64,000 bases of DNA from Pectobacterium aquaticum (GCF_003382565.3 NZ_CP086253.1:310001-374000), one strand, 5' to 3'. Counted from the first letter of the stretch, positions 19,031 to 27,940 are shown. Made by a program: numbers and translations. The notes: generated from the letters alone by a model not told the origin.

Positions 19031-19077
19031 ATGTTCTTACTACCAACGTTTTTACTACCAACGTTCTTACTAGTACA
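19031..19077. repeat. Three 15-bp tandem repeats upstream of arcZ
   Basis: On the minus strand, TTGGTAGTAARAACG occurs twice in tandem (R is A or G), flanked by one degenerate unit on the distal side and a partial one on the proximal side. They lie directly upstream of the estimated arcZ 5' end, where promoter and regulator sites should be. The 15-bp period is not the 10-11 bp of typical ArcA direct repeats. The repeats are in no coding frame I believe in. Confidence 0.7.
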
Positions 19078-19241
19078 ACTTACAACAGCGACTACAACCT
19101 CGTTACTGTAAATCTTCGTCAAGCAACAAAATAGCAAATGTAGAAATCTTTGTTACAAGAATCATTAAAATGTGTGATGTAGATTAGTGTTTGTCAATTA
19201 AAAAATCAATTAGTTGATGTAATGAAATGAAGGAAAAGATG

Positions 19242-19895
19242 ATGAAACGAGTCGGCATTGTCCTTAGTGGCTGTGGTGTTTATGACGGTTCCGAGATTCA
19301 TGAAGCCGTGTTGACGTTACTTGCGCTGGATCGCGCGGGCGCGCAAGCCGTTTGCTTTGCGCCAGATAAACCACAATTACAGGTGGTTAATCACCTGACG
19401 GGTGACATAACTGGTGAGAATCGCAATGTTTTAGCAGAATCAGCACGGATCGCCAGAGGAAAAATCCAGCCGCTTTCTGCAGCAGATGCGCAAGACTTAG
19501 ATGCGCTGATTGTGCCAGGTGGTTTTGGCGCGGCGAAAAATTTAAGTGACTTCGCAACGCAGGGAACGGCGTGTCAGATTGATGAAACGCTGCAATTGCT
19601 CACACAGGAAATTTATAAGCAAAATAAACCAATTGGTTTTATTTGCATCTCACCTGCGCTGCTACCGACGATTTTGGGTATTCCTGTTCGCGTAACCATT
19701 GGTAACGATATTGATACCGCTGAAGCCGTCGAAGAGATGGGCGGTATCCACGTGGTTTGTCCGGTCGATGATATCGTGGTCGATGCGGAACATAAAATCG
19801 TGACCACACCGGCCTATATGCTGGCTAATTCCATCAGCGAAGCGGCACAAGGCATTGATAAGCTCGTTGCTCGCGTCTTGGATCTCACCGAATGA
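19242..19895 (+). CDS. elbB: Glyoxalase ElbB (DJ-1/PfpI superfamily)
   Basis: 217 aa from ATG 19242, equal to E. coli ElbB; AAGGA at 19230-19234 fits this start better than the ATGs at 19227 or 19239. It begins MKRVGIVLSGCGVYDGSEIHE, and has the PGGFGAAKNL loop and GFICISPALLP near the nucleophile cysteine of the glutamine-amidotransferase-like fold. The E. coli protein has weak glyoxalase activity and was linked to isoprenoid synthesis; its physiological role is unsettled. It overlaps mtgA by 4 bp (ATGA), indicating translational coupling. Confidence 0.95.
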   Translation: MKRVGIVLSGCGVYDGSEIHEAVLTLLALDRAGAQAVCFAPDKPQLQVVNHLTGDITGENRNVLAESARIARGKIQPLSAADAQDLDALIVPGGFGAAKNLSDFATQGTACQIDETLQLLTQEIYKQNKPIGFICISPALLPTILGIPVRVTIGNDIDTAEAVEEMGGIHVVCPVDDIVVDAEHKIVTTPAYMLANSISEAAQGIDKLVARVLDLTE

Positions 19896-20626
19896 GGGGG
19901 AACCGAGGGCATGGAGGCTTATTCACGTGGCTGAAGCGCCTGATTGTTCGGAGTGTTTTGGTTGTCATCGGAGCGTGGTTGGCTGGCATCATGCTGTTTT
20001 CCTTCCTGCCCGTGCCGTTCTCTGCGGTGATGGTCGACAGGCAGATCAGCGCATGGCTGAAAGGCGAATTTTCCTACGTTGCCCATTCTGACTGGGTGGC
20101 TATGGAGGCGATTGTCCCTGAAATGGCGCTAGCGGTGATGGCGGCGGAAGATCAAAAATTCCCTCAGCACTGGGGCTTCGATCTTGATGCGATTGGTCAG
20201 GCATTGAAGCACAACGAGCGCAACACGCAGCGGATTCGCGGTGCCTCTACGCTGTCACAGCAGATGGTGAAGAACCTGTTCCTGTGGGATGGGCGTAGCT
20301 GGGTGCGCAAGGGGCTTGAGGCGGGTATTACCACCGGTGTTGAACTGGTCTGGACGAAACGGCGGATTCTGACCGTGTATCTGAATATCGCCGAATTTGG
20401 CCCCGGCATCTTTGGCGTGGAAGCCGCTGCCAGACGTTATTTCAATAAATCGGCCAGCAGGCTGACGGAAAGCGAATCCGCTTTGCTCGCGGCAGTGCTA
20501 CCGAACCCCATTCGCTTTCGTGCGAATGCGCCCTCCGGCTATGTTATTCAACGCCAGCAGTGGATTTTGCGCCAGATGAGGCAGATGGGCGGCGACGCAT
20601 TTTTGCGAGATAACGATCTGTTGTGA
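19892..20626 (+). CDS. mtgA: Monofunctional biosynthetic peptidoglycan transglycosylase
   Basis: 244 aa, GT51 family. One N-terminal membrane anchor (about 18-40) is followed by the glycosyltransferase domain with EDQKF (catalytic Glu86), RGASTLSQQ (117-125) and the KRRILTVYLNIAEFG motif with the second catalytic Glu near 168. It polymerises lipid II into glycan strands in the periplasm and has no transpeptidase domain. It is the second gene of the elbB-mtgA pair. Confidence 0.96.
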   Translation: MRGNRGHGGLFTWLKRLIVRSVLVVIGAWLAGIMLFSFLPVPFSAVMVDRQISAWLKGEFSYVAHSDWVAMEAIVPEMALAVMAAEDQKFPQHWGFDLDAIGQALKHNERNTQRIRGASTLSQQMVKNLFLWDGRSWVRKGLEAGITTGVELVWTKRRILTVYLNIAEFGPGIFGVEAAARRYFNKSASRLTESESALLAAVLPNPIRFRANAPSGYVIQRQQWILRQMRQMGGDAFLRDNDLL

Positions 20627-20715
20627 GGTAACAATCTGAATTAAGTCGCCTTGTTCGTTTACTATACCGAGAAATTTTCGCGTTAACGGTCGTGTTTTCG
20701 ACATCAGGAGAAAGT

Positions 20716-22011
20716 ATGCGGTTACGTTATTGGTCAGGTTTACTGGTTGCATTGTGTTGTGTGGCTTCCGTTGCCCGTGCGGACGCGGAGCCTAAAGCGT
20801 CATCCCCCGATAATCCCTACGCCTTCTTGCAGCAGCCTCAGCTATCCTCGGTGAAACAGCAGCTACAGCAGAAAACGGAAAAGCCGCAGACGCGAATGGC
20901 GTACGAGCAGCTTATTTCGCAAGCCGATCGCGCGCTGAAAATAAATAATCCCAGCGTGACGGAAAAGAAATCTACGCCACCCAGTGGTTCAAAGCATGAT
21001 TATTTGAGCCTCAGCGCCTACTGGTGGCCCGATCCCGACAAAGCTGATGGTTTACCTTGGATTCGTCGTGATGGGCAGGTAAACCCTGCCAGTAAGGATG
21101 AGGAGACCGATGGGGTAAGACTGGCAAAATTCACTGCCCAAACGCAGGCGTTGACGCTAGCGTGGTACTTCTCTGGCAAACAGGCTTATGCCGACAAGGC
21201 CATGTCGATGATCCGTACCTGGTTTATCGACCCCGCTACGCGCATGAACCCTAACCTCGACTTCGCGCAGGGCGTGCCGGGCATCGCGCCGGGCAGAAGC
21301 TCGGGCGTGCTGGACGGGCGTTATTTTTCCACCTGCATCGTCGATTCACTGATTATGCTGCGTCACGCTCCGGGCTGGACGGCGCAGGATGAACAGCAGA
21401 TGCAGACATGGATGAGCGATTATCTGCACTGGTTACAAACCAGCAAGCTGGGGAAAAAAGAGGCTGCAGCCCAGAACAACCACGGTAGCTGGTATGCCGT
21501 ACAGGTTGCTGGGATCGCCTGGTATCTGGGAAAAATCGACGTGGTGAAATCCATGGCGCAATTGCAGCGGGAGAAATTAGATCACCAACTGCAACCAGAT
21601 GGTGCCCAGCCTGAAGAGCTGGCGCGTACCCGCTCTTTCCATTACAGCTACTTCAACCTTCAGGCGATAACGGATATGGCGATGCTAGCTTCCCGCGTCG
21701 GCGAAAATATCTGGCAGTACCACACGCCGAAGGGAAGCAGTGTGATAAAGGCGCTGGATTTTATGGCACCGTATCTGGATGAAAACAAGGCGTGGCCGCG
21801 CAAAACGATGGACAGGCAAAGCAGCCGCTTGATTCCGCTGCTATTGCAGGCAGAACGTGGTTTGAAAACGCCGCGTTACCAGATGCAAATCAGGCAGGCG
21901 GGCTTTGCGGACTTGCTCACCGGGGAGGCGAGTGTGCGCGATAAAGAACCGAGTCATATCAGCGTTGAAACTCGTCGTGAGCTCTGGCTGCTTAATCCAG
22001 CTACGTCTTGA
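20716..22011 (+). CDS. Secreted alginate lyase family protein (AlgL-like)
   Basis: 431 aa from ATG 20716 with AGGAG upstream. A signal peptide (about 22 residues, ending ARA) leads to an alpha-helical alginate-lyase domain. The family hallmarks are NNHGSWY (254-260), with the Asn-His pair used in beta-elimination, and RTRSFHYSYFNL (304-315), with the Arg and Tyr of the active site. It probably cleaves uronic-acid polymers in the periplasm or outside; the actual substrate is not shown by sequence. No alginate biosynthesis genes are near, so a catabolic or biofilm-remodelling role is more likely than polymer export. The bidirectional terminator that follows makes it a separate unit. Confidence 0.85.
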   Translation: MRLRYWSGLLVALCCVASVARADAEPKASSPDNPYAFLQQPQLSSVKQQLQQKTEKPQTRMAYEQLISQADRALKINNPSVTEKKSTPPSGSKHDYLSLSAYWWPDPDKADGLPWIRRDGQVNPASKDEETDGVRLAKFTAQTQALTLAWYFSGKQAYADKAMSMIRTWFIDPATRMNPNLDFAQGVPGIAPGRSSGVLDGRYFSTCIVDSLIMLRHAPGWTAQDEQQMQTWMSDYLHWLQTSKLGKKEAAAQNNHGSWYAVQVAGIAWYLGKIDVVKSMAQLQREKLDHQLQPDGAQPEELARTRSFHYSYFNLQAITDMAMLASRVGENIWQYHTPKGSSVIKALDFMAPYLDENKAWPRKTMDRQSSRLIPLLLQAERGLKTPRYQMQIRQAGFADLLTGEASVRDKEPSHISVETRRELWLLNPATS

Positions 22012-22063
22012 TCTCAGCGGGTAAGATATGTGTCCCTGAACTGGGATAAAAAGTGCACAGATA

Positions 22064-22097
22064 AAAAAACCGCTGATGAAGGCATCAGCGGTTTTTT
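22064..22097. terminator. Bidirectional terminator between the lyase gene and dolP
   Basis: An 11-bp perfect stem (22068-22078 with 22083-22093) is flanked by A-run and T-run on both sides, so it can end both convergent transcripts. Confidence 0.95.
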
Positions 22098-22128
22098 AAA
22101 AAGACAAAATATTAAAGAGATAACAGCG

Positions 22129-22701
22129 TTATTGCAGGTAGGTGAAGGCCGTCGTGACGTGCTTCACGCTGCCAACTTTACTGGCGATTTCTGCGGCGGA
22201 GGTGCCTTCACGCTGTGTCACCAGACCTAACAGGAAAACTTCACCGTTTTCCGTTGTGACTTTGACGTTAGAGGATTTAACCGTGTCGCTTGCCAGGATC
22301 TGCGAGCGAACTTTAGTGGTGATCCAGGTATCCATGGAGGCGGTTCCCATTGAAACTGGCGTACCTTGGCGTATTTCGTTGTAGACTTCGGCTGCGCCGT
22401 CCACGCCGAGGGCGATTTGCTTAGCTCGGCTTGCCATTTCTGTGCTCGGCGCTTGCCCTGTTAACAACACTTTCCCCTGATAAGCCGTTGCAACGATACG
22501 GGCATCCTTTTTCAACTGCTCGTCTTTGCTAATGGCATTCATCACTCGGACTTCCAGTGTGCCATCGTCAACCTGCGTGCCTACAGTACGCGGATCAGTG
22601 GCCGTTTTGGTTGCCACAGCACTGCCAACAGCAACAACCCCAACACAGCCTTGTAGCAACAGGGCGACAGACAGCACGGCAAATGCAGAACTTATCCTCA
22701 T
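22129..22701 (-). CDS. dolP: Outer-membrane lipoprotein DolP (division/outer-membrane homeostasis)
   Basis: 190 aa from ATG 22701, chosen because GGAG lies just upstream; the TTG at 22716 overlapping the diaA stop would put the ribosome site inside the gene. A lipobox LLLQGC gives lipidated Cys19. Two BON domains follow (about 45-110 and 120-190). DolP sits at the outer membrane, binds anionic phospholipids and supports BAM activity and septal amidase regulation. It is the last gene of the minus-strand lpoA-yraN-diaA-dolP run; in enterics dolP also has a sigma-E promoter. Confidence 0.95.
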   Translation of the reverse strand: MRISSAFAVLSVALLLQGCVGVVAVGSAVATKTATDPRTVGTQVDDGTLEVRVMNAISKDEQLKKDARIVATAYQGKVLLTGQAPSTEMASRAKQIALGVDGAAEVYNEIRQGTPVSMGTASMDTWITTKVRSQILASDTVKSSNVKVTTENGEVFLLGLVTQREGTSAAEIASKVGSVKHVTTAFTYLQ

Positions 22702-22712
22702 GTAGTGCTCCT

Positions 22713-23303
22713 TCAATCGTTCTGGTGTGGAAAAAGTGTGTTATCAATTAAATCGCACAGGCAATTTACTGTCAGCATGTGCATTTCCTGAATACGAGCG
22801 CTGCGGTGTGATGGGATGCGAATCTCCACATCCTGCGGCCCGAGCAGCCCAGCCAGTTCTCCGCCATCGTAGCCTGTCAGGGCGACAATCGTCATGTCGC
22901 GGGTAACGGCAGACTCTACAGCTTTAACAATATCGCGGCTGTTGCCACGGGTTGAAATCGCCAGTAGTACGTCGCCAGCCTGACCTAATGCTCTGACTTG
23001 TTTGGCATAGACCTCTTCATGCAAACGGTCATTCGCTATCGCAGTTAAGACCACATTATCCGCATTAAGTGCGATAGCCGGTAAGCTGGGGCGCTCTGCT
23101 TCAAAGCGGTTAATCATGCTGGCGGCAAAATGCTGCGAATTGGCTGCTGATGTTCCGTTACCGCAGCACAGAATTTTGTTGCCGTTTAGCAGAGACTGAA
23201 CCATCGCAATCGCGCCACGGGAAATGGCGTCTGGCAAGGCTTCTGCCGCTGCAATCTGCGTTTGAATACTCTCGGTAAAACAAACTTTTATTCTATCCAG
23301 CAC
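22713..23303 (-). CDS. diaA: DnaA initiator-associating protein DiaA
   Basis: 196 aa, identical in length to E. coli DiaA. It has a SIS (sugar isomerase) fold with the phosphosugar-loop CGNGTSAANSQHFA near residue 47 and STRGNSRDIV near 117. DiaA is a tetramer that binds DnaA and promotes ordered assembly on oriC; it has no known isomerase activity. It is followed after 11 bp by dolP and preceded by yraN at 41 bp. Confidence 0.97.
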   Translation of the reverse strand: MLDRIKVCFTESIQTQIAAAEALPDAISRGAIAMVQSLLNGNKILCCGNGTSAANSQHFAASMINRFEAERPSLPAIALNADNVVLTAIANDRLHEEVYAKQVRALGQAGDVLLAISTRGNSRDIVKAVESAVTRDMTIVALTGYDGGELAGLLGPQDVEIRIPSHRSARIQEMHMLTVNCLCDLIDNTLFPHQND

Positions 23304-23344
23304 GTTGAGTTAACCTACGTAAATTGAAATTCATCAAGGATATA

Positions 23345-23764
23345 TTATCCCTGTGCGGCAAAGGCATTGGGGATCCAGTCGAACCGATCGCCCGTAATGG
23401 CCAGCACGTCAAAACGGCAATCCACCGTGTCAAAGCTGGCACCTCGCTGTGCCAACCACACGGCGGCGGCGTGCAACAACCGCTGCTGTTTGCGTCGGGT
23501 GACGCTGGCTGCGGCATCACCAAAATGGGCGTTGCGTCGATAGCGAACCTCGACAAATACCCAAATATGGCGATCGCGCATGATCAAATCCAGTTCACCG
23601 CCGCGTAGCGTAACATTCGCCGCAGTGAAGGTCAGGCCCGCGCGTTCAAGATAACGCCGGGCCTGTTGTTCGTAAACTGCGCCAGCCGCTCGCTGATTCA
23701 GAGAACGGGGACCAGTTGGCCCTGACGATATTGCTGCCAGGTTAGCTGCCGATTGATGGTGCAA
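23345..23764 (-). CDS. yraN: YraN family endonuclease-like protein (UPF0102)
   Basis: 139 aa if started at the TTG at 23764, overlapping the end of lpoA by 67 bp. There is no ATG or GTG in the N-terminal part, and an AGGG lies about 6 bp before this TTG. The core has the PD-(D/E)xK-like pattern: GGELDLIMRD, FVEVRYRR, and Lys in TRRKQQRLL. The biochemical role is unknown; the fold suggests Holliday-junction-resolvase-like nucleases. The overlap implies translational coupling to lpoA. A CTG at 23701 is the only other near-cognate start in this region. Confidence 0.88.
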   Translation of the reverse strand: MHHQSAANLAAISSGPTGPRSLNQRAAGAVYEQQARRYLERAGLTFTAANVTLRGGELDLIMRDRHIWVFVEVRYRRNAHFGDAAASVTRRKQQRLLHAAAVWLAQRGASFDTVDCRFDVLAITGDRFDWIPNAFAAQG

Positions 23765-25716
23765 TCCGGCCCTGCGCTTAACATCCCCGTAGCGCCAGGA
23801 ATCTGGTGGCCCGGAATCTGGCGCATTTCACCAAAGTGGCTGGCGAGCGTCCAGGCATCCATCCCCATCGCATACAGGCGGACTAACGAGTAATCGTTTT
23901 TAAACTGGCTGCTGACCTGCTGCATCAGCGCTGGGTTAGCGCCGGCTAACAGTGGGATATCGCTGAACTGCAACCCTTCCATTTCGAGGCGGAAGTCTGG
24001 CCCTAATCCAGCCTGGAAGCTACGTGAGCTGGCGTAGAGCGCTGGACGTGCGTGTGACGTGGTGCGCATATCGATCATCGGCTTAATCAGCGCCAACTCA
24101 TCTGGCGTTGCGATGATATAGACCGCATCAATGTTGCCACTTACGGACGAAGTGGACGTCGGTTGAACCTGAGAAGGAATGGTTAAGCCACCGATGGTGG
24201 TGCCCGATGGTGCCTGCTGCTGCGACACGCTAACAGGCTGGCCGCTCAGGCTTAAGCCCGCGCCGCTATTGATGGCCTGTTTTAACTCTGCCGTGTTGCC
24301 AAAGCGCTGTTGCAGAGCGCTGGTGCCGCTTTGCTGGTTCCAGGCCTGAGCGAATGCGTTAATGATACGGTCGCCCAGCGCCCCGCGAGGGGCTAAGACC
24401 AGCGGCTGCTGTTTACCCTGCTGATGGATAAATTTTGCCGCGTCTCGGGCTTCATCTTCTGGAGAGAGGGCGAAATAGCAGATGTTAGGGCTATTTTCGA
24501 CGTGTTCCGGCTGGTTCAATGCCAAAATATTCAGCGGTGACTGGCTGTTCGTTAACTGATCCACTTCATTTTTCAGCAGCGGACCGATGACCAGCGAGGC
24601 GCCATCCTGCTGAGCCTGATTGAGAATATTCGCCAGCGGCTGTGAAGACGTATCATACACTTTAACTGGGAGCGAACTGGACAGCCCCGCGCTGGTCGCC
24701 GGTGCTTGTGGTGCAGGCGTCGGGGAGGCTACCGCCTGATCGCTGTACGGCGCGGGCGATTGGGTACTCTGCCCCCCTGACGGAGGGGTAACCTGTTCGG
24801 TTTGTGTGGCATCCGATGGTGGTGCGACAGAGGCAGAGACGGCTGCGATGGCTATCTGACCGTTCTTTGCTGCGTTAAAACCTTGCTGGATGGCATTAGC
24901 GAAAACCTGCGCCTGACCATTGAGTGGCAACAGCAAGGCGATGCTGTTCACCGATGACTGCTGGTAGTTAATGACCTGATTCAACTGCGTAGGCAGCGTT
25001 TTTGTAGCCGGATGGTGCGGATAGCGGGTTTGCCAATCCTGAATCGCGCTCTTTAACTGATCGGGAGAAGTCCGGTTATCCTGATAGTTATTAAGCAGAT
25101 CGACCCAGCCTTGCAGCACATTTTCATTCGCATTAATCAGCAGCGAGTTCGACTCCTGTGGCGACATTTGCGTCAATGCCAGCCAGGTTTGATCGAGGTT
25201 CATCTGATGCTCGTCGCCTTTCAGCAGCGGCTCTTGGGCGATATAGGCCCGCAGCAGCTCAATGGAAGGGCGCCCTTGTGCTGTTTTGATTTGCGTCTGG
25301 TAGTAACGCTGCTTTTGCTGATCGGAAAGCGCGCCCACATCAAGCTGGCTCAGCGCTGCCTTGGCCGCATCCATATTGTTTTGGGTGACGGACAGTTCCG
25401 CACTGAGTAACTGCCGTTCTTGCTTTTGCGTCGCACTCAATTTTTCTGGCAGCGTGTTGAACTGCTGGCTTGCCTGAGGGGCTTTCCCTTCCTGTAGCAG
25501 GGAACGAATAGCAAGTAATTGCCAGTCAGCCTTGTTATTATCGCTACTTTGCTGCATCTGCTGCAGATAATAATCGGATGATGCGTCAGCTTTGCCCTGA
25601 ACCTCGGGTGGCGGGCTCTGCGGTGCATGGCTTGGACAGCCTGCGAGAAACAGTGCCGCTAACAAAACAGGGATAACACGCCCTGCCTGGGTACGGACGA
25701 AATGAAAGGGAAGCAT
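23698..25716 (-). CDS. lpoA: Penicillin-binding protein 1A activator lipoprotein LpoA
   Basis: 672 aa. Lipobox LAGC with Cys27; an N-terminal TPR-like helical domain (about 30-250); then a C-terminal periplasmic-binding-protein-like domain (about 255-672). The latter is interrupted by low-complexity Pro/Ser/Thr/Gln stretches (about 295-345 and 490-530), which in this family vary between species. LpoA reaches from the outer membrane through the peptidoglycan to activate PBP1A. It is divergent from rsmI across 61 bp. Confidence 0.97.
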   Translation of the reverse strand: MLPFHFVRTQAGRVIPVLLAALFLAGCPSHAPQSPPPEVQGKADASSDYYLQQMQQSSDNNKADWQLLAIRSLLQEGKAPQASQQFNTLPEKLSATQKQERQLLSAELSVTQNNMDAAKAALSQLDVGALSDQQKQRYYQTQIKTAQGRPSIELLRAYIAQEPLLKGDEHQMNLDQTWLALTQMSPQESNSLLINANENVLQGWVDLLNNYQDNRTSPDQLKSAIQDWQTRYPHHPATKTLPTQLNQVINYQQSSVNSIALLLPLNGQAQVFANAIQQGFNAAKNGQIAIAAVSASVAPPSDATQTEQVTPPSGGQSTQSPAPYSDQAVASPTPAPQAPATSAGLSSSLPVKVYDTSSQPLANILNQAQQDGASLVIGPLLKNEVDQLTNSQSPLNILALNQPEHVENSPNICYFALSPEDEARDAAKFIHQQGKQQPLVLAPRGALGDRIINAFAQAWNQQSGTSALQQRFGNTAELKQAINSGAGLSLSGQPVSVSQQQAPSGTTIGGLTIPSQVQPTSTSSVSGNIDAVYIIATPDELALIKPMIDMRTTSHARPALYASSRSFQAGLGPDFRLEMEGLQFSDIPLLAGANPALMQQVSSQFKNDYSLVRLYAMGMDAWTLASHFGEMRQIPGHQIPGATGMLSAGPDCTINRQLTWQQYRQGQLVPVL

Positions 25717-25777
25717 ACTGTATCCAGTGATTTTTTTTAAAGATGCTCAATATTAAATCGGCAACCCGGATGAAACA

Positions 25778-26665
25778 ATGAATCAAGACCAACAAGCAGA
25801 CATTTCTGCATCTACCCTCTACATTGTCCCCACGCCAATCGGCAATCTGGGCGACATCACGCAGCGTGCGCTGGCGGTATTGGCGAGCGTTGATCTGATC
25901 GCCGCAGAGGATACCCGCCATACCGGTCTGCTGTTACAACATTTTGCGATTAATGCGCGACTGTTCGCATTACACGATCATAACGAACAACAAAAAGCGG
26001 ATGTGTTACTGGCTAAATTACAGTCAGGACAAAGCATCGCGCTGGTTTCCGATGCGGGCACGCCGCTGATTAACGACCCCGGCTACCATTTGGTTCGACG
26101 CTGCCGCGAAGCGGGCGTTCGCGTGGTGCCGTTACCGGGGGCTTGCGCAGCGATCACGGCGCTCTCCGCGTCCGGTTTGCCGTCTGACCGTTTTTGCTAT
26201 GAGGGTTTTCTGCCTGCCAAAACCAAAGGACGCAAAGATAAGCTGCGTGAGCTAGGGGAAGAAACCCGCACCCTGATTTTCTATGAATCCACACATCGTC
26301 TTTTGGACAGCCTGCAGGATATCAGCGAAGTGCTGGGAGCCGAGCGCTACGTGGTGTTAGCGCGTGAAATCACCAAAACCTGGGAATCTATCCACGGCGC
26401 GCCCGTGGGCGAACTGCTGGCTTGGGTGAAAGAAGATGAGAACCGCCGTAAAGGGGAAATGGTGCTGATTGTGGAAGGGCATCAGGTTGATGACAGCGCG
26501 CTGTCGGCGGAAGCGCTGCGCACGCTGACGCTATTGCGTGCTGAGCTGCCGCTGAAGAAAGCGGCTGCGCTGGCGGCTGAAATTCACGGCGTGAAGAAAA
26601 ACGCGCTTTACCGCTACGGGCTGGAGCAAGAAGGCGATAGCAGTGAATCGGGGGATGACAAGTAG
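25778..26665 (+). CDS. rsmI: 16S rRNA (cytidine1402-2'-O)-methyltransferase
   Basis: 295 aa, tetrapyrrole-methylase fold. The N-terminal PTPIGNLGDIT, the EDTRHTG segment, DAGTPLINDPG and LPGACAAITALSASG are diagnostic of RsmI. It methylates the ribose of C1402 in 16S rRNA, acting with RsmH at the decoding centre. It ends 25 bp before rnpB. It is divergent from lpoA, the conserved enterobacterial order. Confidence 0.97.
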   Translation: MNQDQQADISASTLYIVPTPIGNLGDITQRALAVLASVDLIAAEDTRHTGLLLQHFAINARLFALHDHNEQQKADVLLAKLQSGQSIALVSDAGTPLINDPGYHLVRRCREAGVRVVPLPGACAAITALSASGLPSDRFCYEGFLPAKTKGRKDKLRELGEETRTLIFYESTHRLLDSLQDISEVLGAERYVVLAREITKTWESIHGAPVGELLAWVKEDENRRKGEMVLIVEGHQVDDSALSAEALRTLTLLRAELPLKKAAALAAEIHGVKKNALYRYGLEQEGDSSESGDDK

Positions 26666-26690
26666 GGTAATTTACCCTATTATCCGCGCC

Positions 26691-27067
<377 letters not shown>

Positions 27068-27074
27068 TCATCAT

Positions 27075-27105
27075 AAAACCCCGCTTCGGCGGGGTTTTGT
27101 TTTTT
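27075..27105 (+). terminator. rnpB terminator
   Basis: Stem AAAACCCCGC/GCGGGGTTTT with TTCG loop (27075-27098), then a T-rich run up to 27105. Confidence 0.95.
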
Positions 27106-27116
27106 ATGAAAGAAAG

Positions 27117-27130
27117 CGGCTTAACGGTCA
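27117..27130 (+). repeat. Partial duplication of the rnpB 3' end
   Basis: CGGCTTAACGGTCA at 27117-27130 repeats exactly the 14 bases at 27047-27060 in the 3' end of rnpB, 70 bp downstream and past the terminator. Repeats of the rnpB 3' end behind the gene are known in E. coli, so this is likely a remnant of the same kind of tandem duplication. Confidence 0.7.
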
Positions 27131-27154
27131 GTGTAAAACGATGCTTAGGAAATA

Positions 27155-27190
27155 CTATAATGAGTGCTTTTAAAAGTGCTATTATTAGTG
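27155..27190 (+). promoter_or_regulatory. Promoter/operator of the toxin-antitoxin pair
   Basis: A TATAAT (27156-27161) overlaps an imperfect inverted repeat centred on TTTTAAAA (27167-27174), with arms containing ATAAT and ATTAT and a direct repeat of AGTGCT. This is the place and style expected for autoregulation by the antitoxin-toxin complex. No good -35 was found. Confidence 0.5.
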
Positions 27191-27233
27191 TGTTTAAGTC
27201 ACCTTTGACTAACCGAATTGAGTGAATGAAATT

Positions 27234-27488
27234 ATGGCTTTCAACATCCTGACTAACACAGCCGCCAGTATTACTGAGTTGAAACGTGACCCGATGGGGA
27301 CGGTACGGGCTGCTGAAGGTGAAACTATCGCTATACTGAACCGGAATGAGCCAGCGTTCTACTGTGTGCCTCCTGCCGTATTCGCTTATTTAATGGAACT
27401 GGCTGAAGATGCCGAACTGGGGCGTACCGTTGATGACCGGATGTCAGAACTAGCTGACGCGGAAGAGATTTCGCCCGATGACCTATAA
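27234..27488 (+). CDS. stbD: Antitoxin of the StbD / Phd-YefM type
   Basis: 84 aa from the ATG at 27234 (MAFNILTNTAAS...); an earlier in-frame ATG at 27222 is possible, but StbD-like proteins begin with MAFNIL. The N-terminal half is a Phd/YefM-like DNA-binding dimer fold (ITELKRDPMGTV, EGETIAILNRNEPAFYCVP). The acidic C-terminus (about 55-84) should fold onto the toxin. It overlaps the toxin gene by 11 bp, the typical coupling that keeps antitoxin in excess. No mobile-element genes are adjacent. Confidence 0.85.
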   Translation: MAFNILTNTAASITELKRDPMGTVRAAEGETIAILNRNEPAFYCVPPAVFAYLMELAEDAELGRTVDDRMSELADAEEISPDDL

Positions 27489-27765
27489 GTTAAAATTTGT
27501 GCCTTCTGCATTGAAGGAATGGAAAAAATTAGGGCACCCTGTCCGGGAGCAGTTCAAGAAAAAGCTGGTTGAGCGTTTGGAAAATCCTCGTGTTCCTTCA
27601 GCCCAACTTCATGGCCGTAAAGACCAGTATAAAATTAAACTGAAGTCCGCTGGCTACAGGCTGGTGTATTTGGTCCAGGATGAGACCATTACTGTGATGG
27701 TTATGGGCGTTGGAAAGCGCGAAGGTAGCCAGATTTATTCTGATACTAAAGGTCGCTCTGCTTAA
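27478..27765 (+). CDS. stbE: Toxin of the StbE / RelE family
   Basis: 95 aa. It has the RelE/ParE-superfamily outline: an N-terminal strand (TYKLKFVPSALKEWKKL), two helices, then the conserved LHGRKDQYKIKLKSAGYRLVYLV and a C-terminal strand VMVMGVGKREGSQIY. RelE-type toxins cut mRNA in the ribosomal A site; the basic residues (Arg and Lys after LHG, Arg in GYRLVY) fit an RNase toxin rather than a gyrase poison. The function of this copy is inferred only from family. Confidence 0.87.
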   Translation: MTYKLKFVPSALKEWKKLGHPVREQFKKKLVERLENPRVPSAQLHGRKDQYKIKLKSAGYRLVYLVQDETITVMVMGVGKREGSQIYSDTKGRSA

Positions 27766-27940
27766 TCTGGTCTTTTGCGAGTCCTATCCCTGTCGGTGGT
27801 TTTTCTTGCCGCATTATACCTTTCAAATTAATTGATGTTCTCCATCACATAACTCTGACTTTTTCTGTGTCATAAAGCGCGTAAAGTAAGGCCATCGCGT
27901 GCGGCTGCACGCTCGCTGACATCTTTCAGAGGATATGACT

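Noticed and set aside
18853..19137. 94-codon minus-strand frame containing KNVGSKNVGSKN repeats
   Set aside because: It covers arcZ and its promoter repeats; the repeat peptides are a by-product of the DNA tandem repeats.
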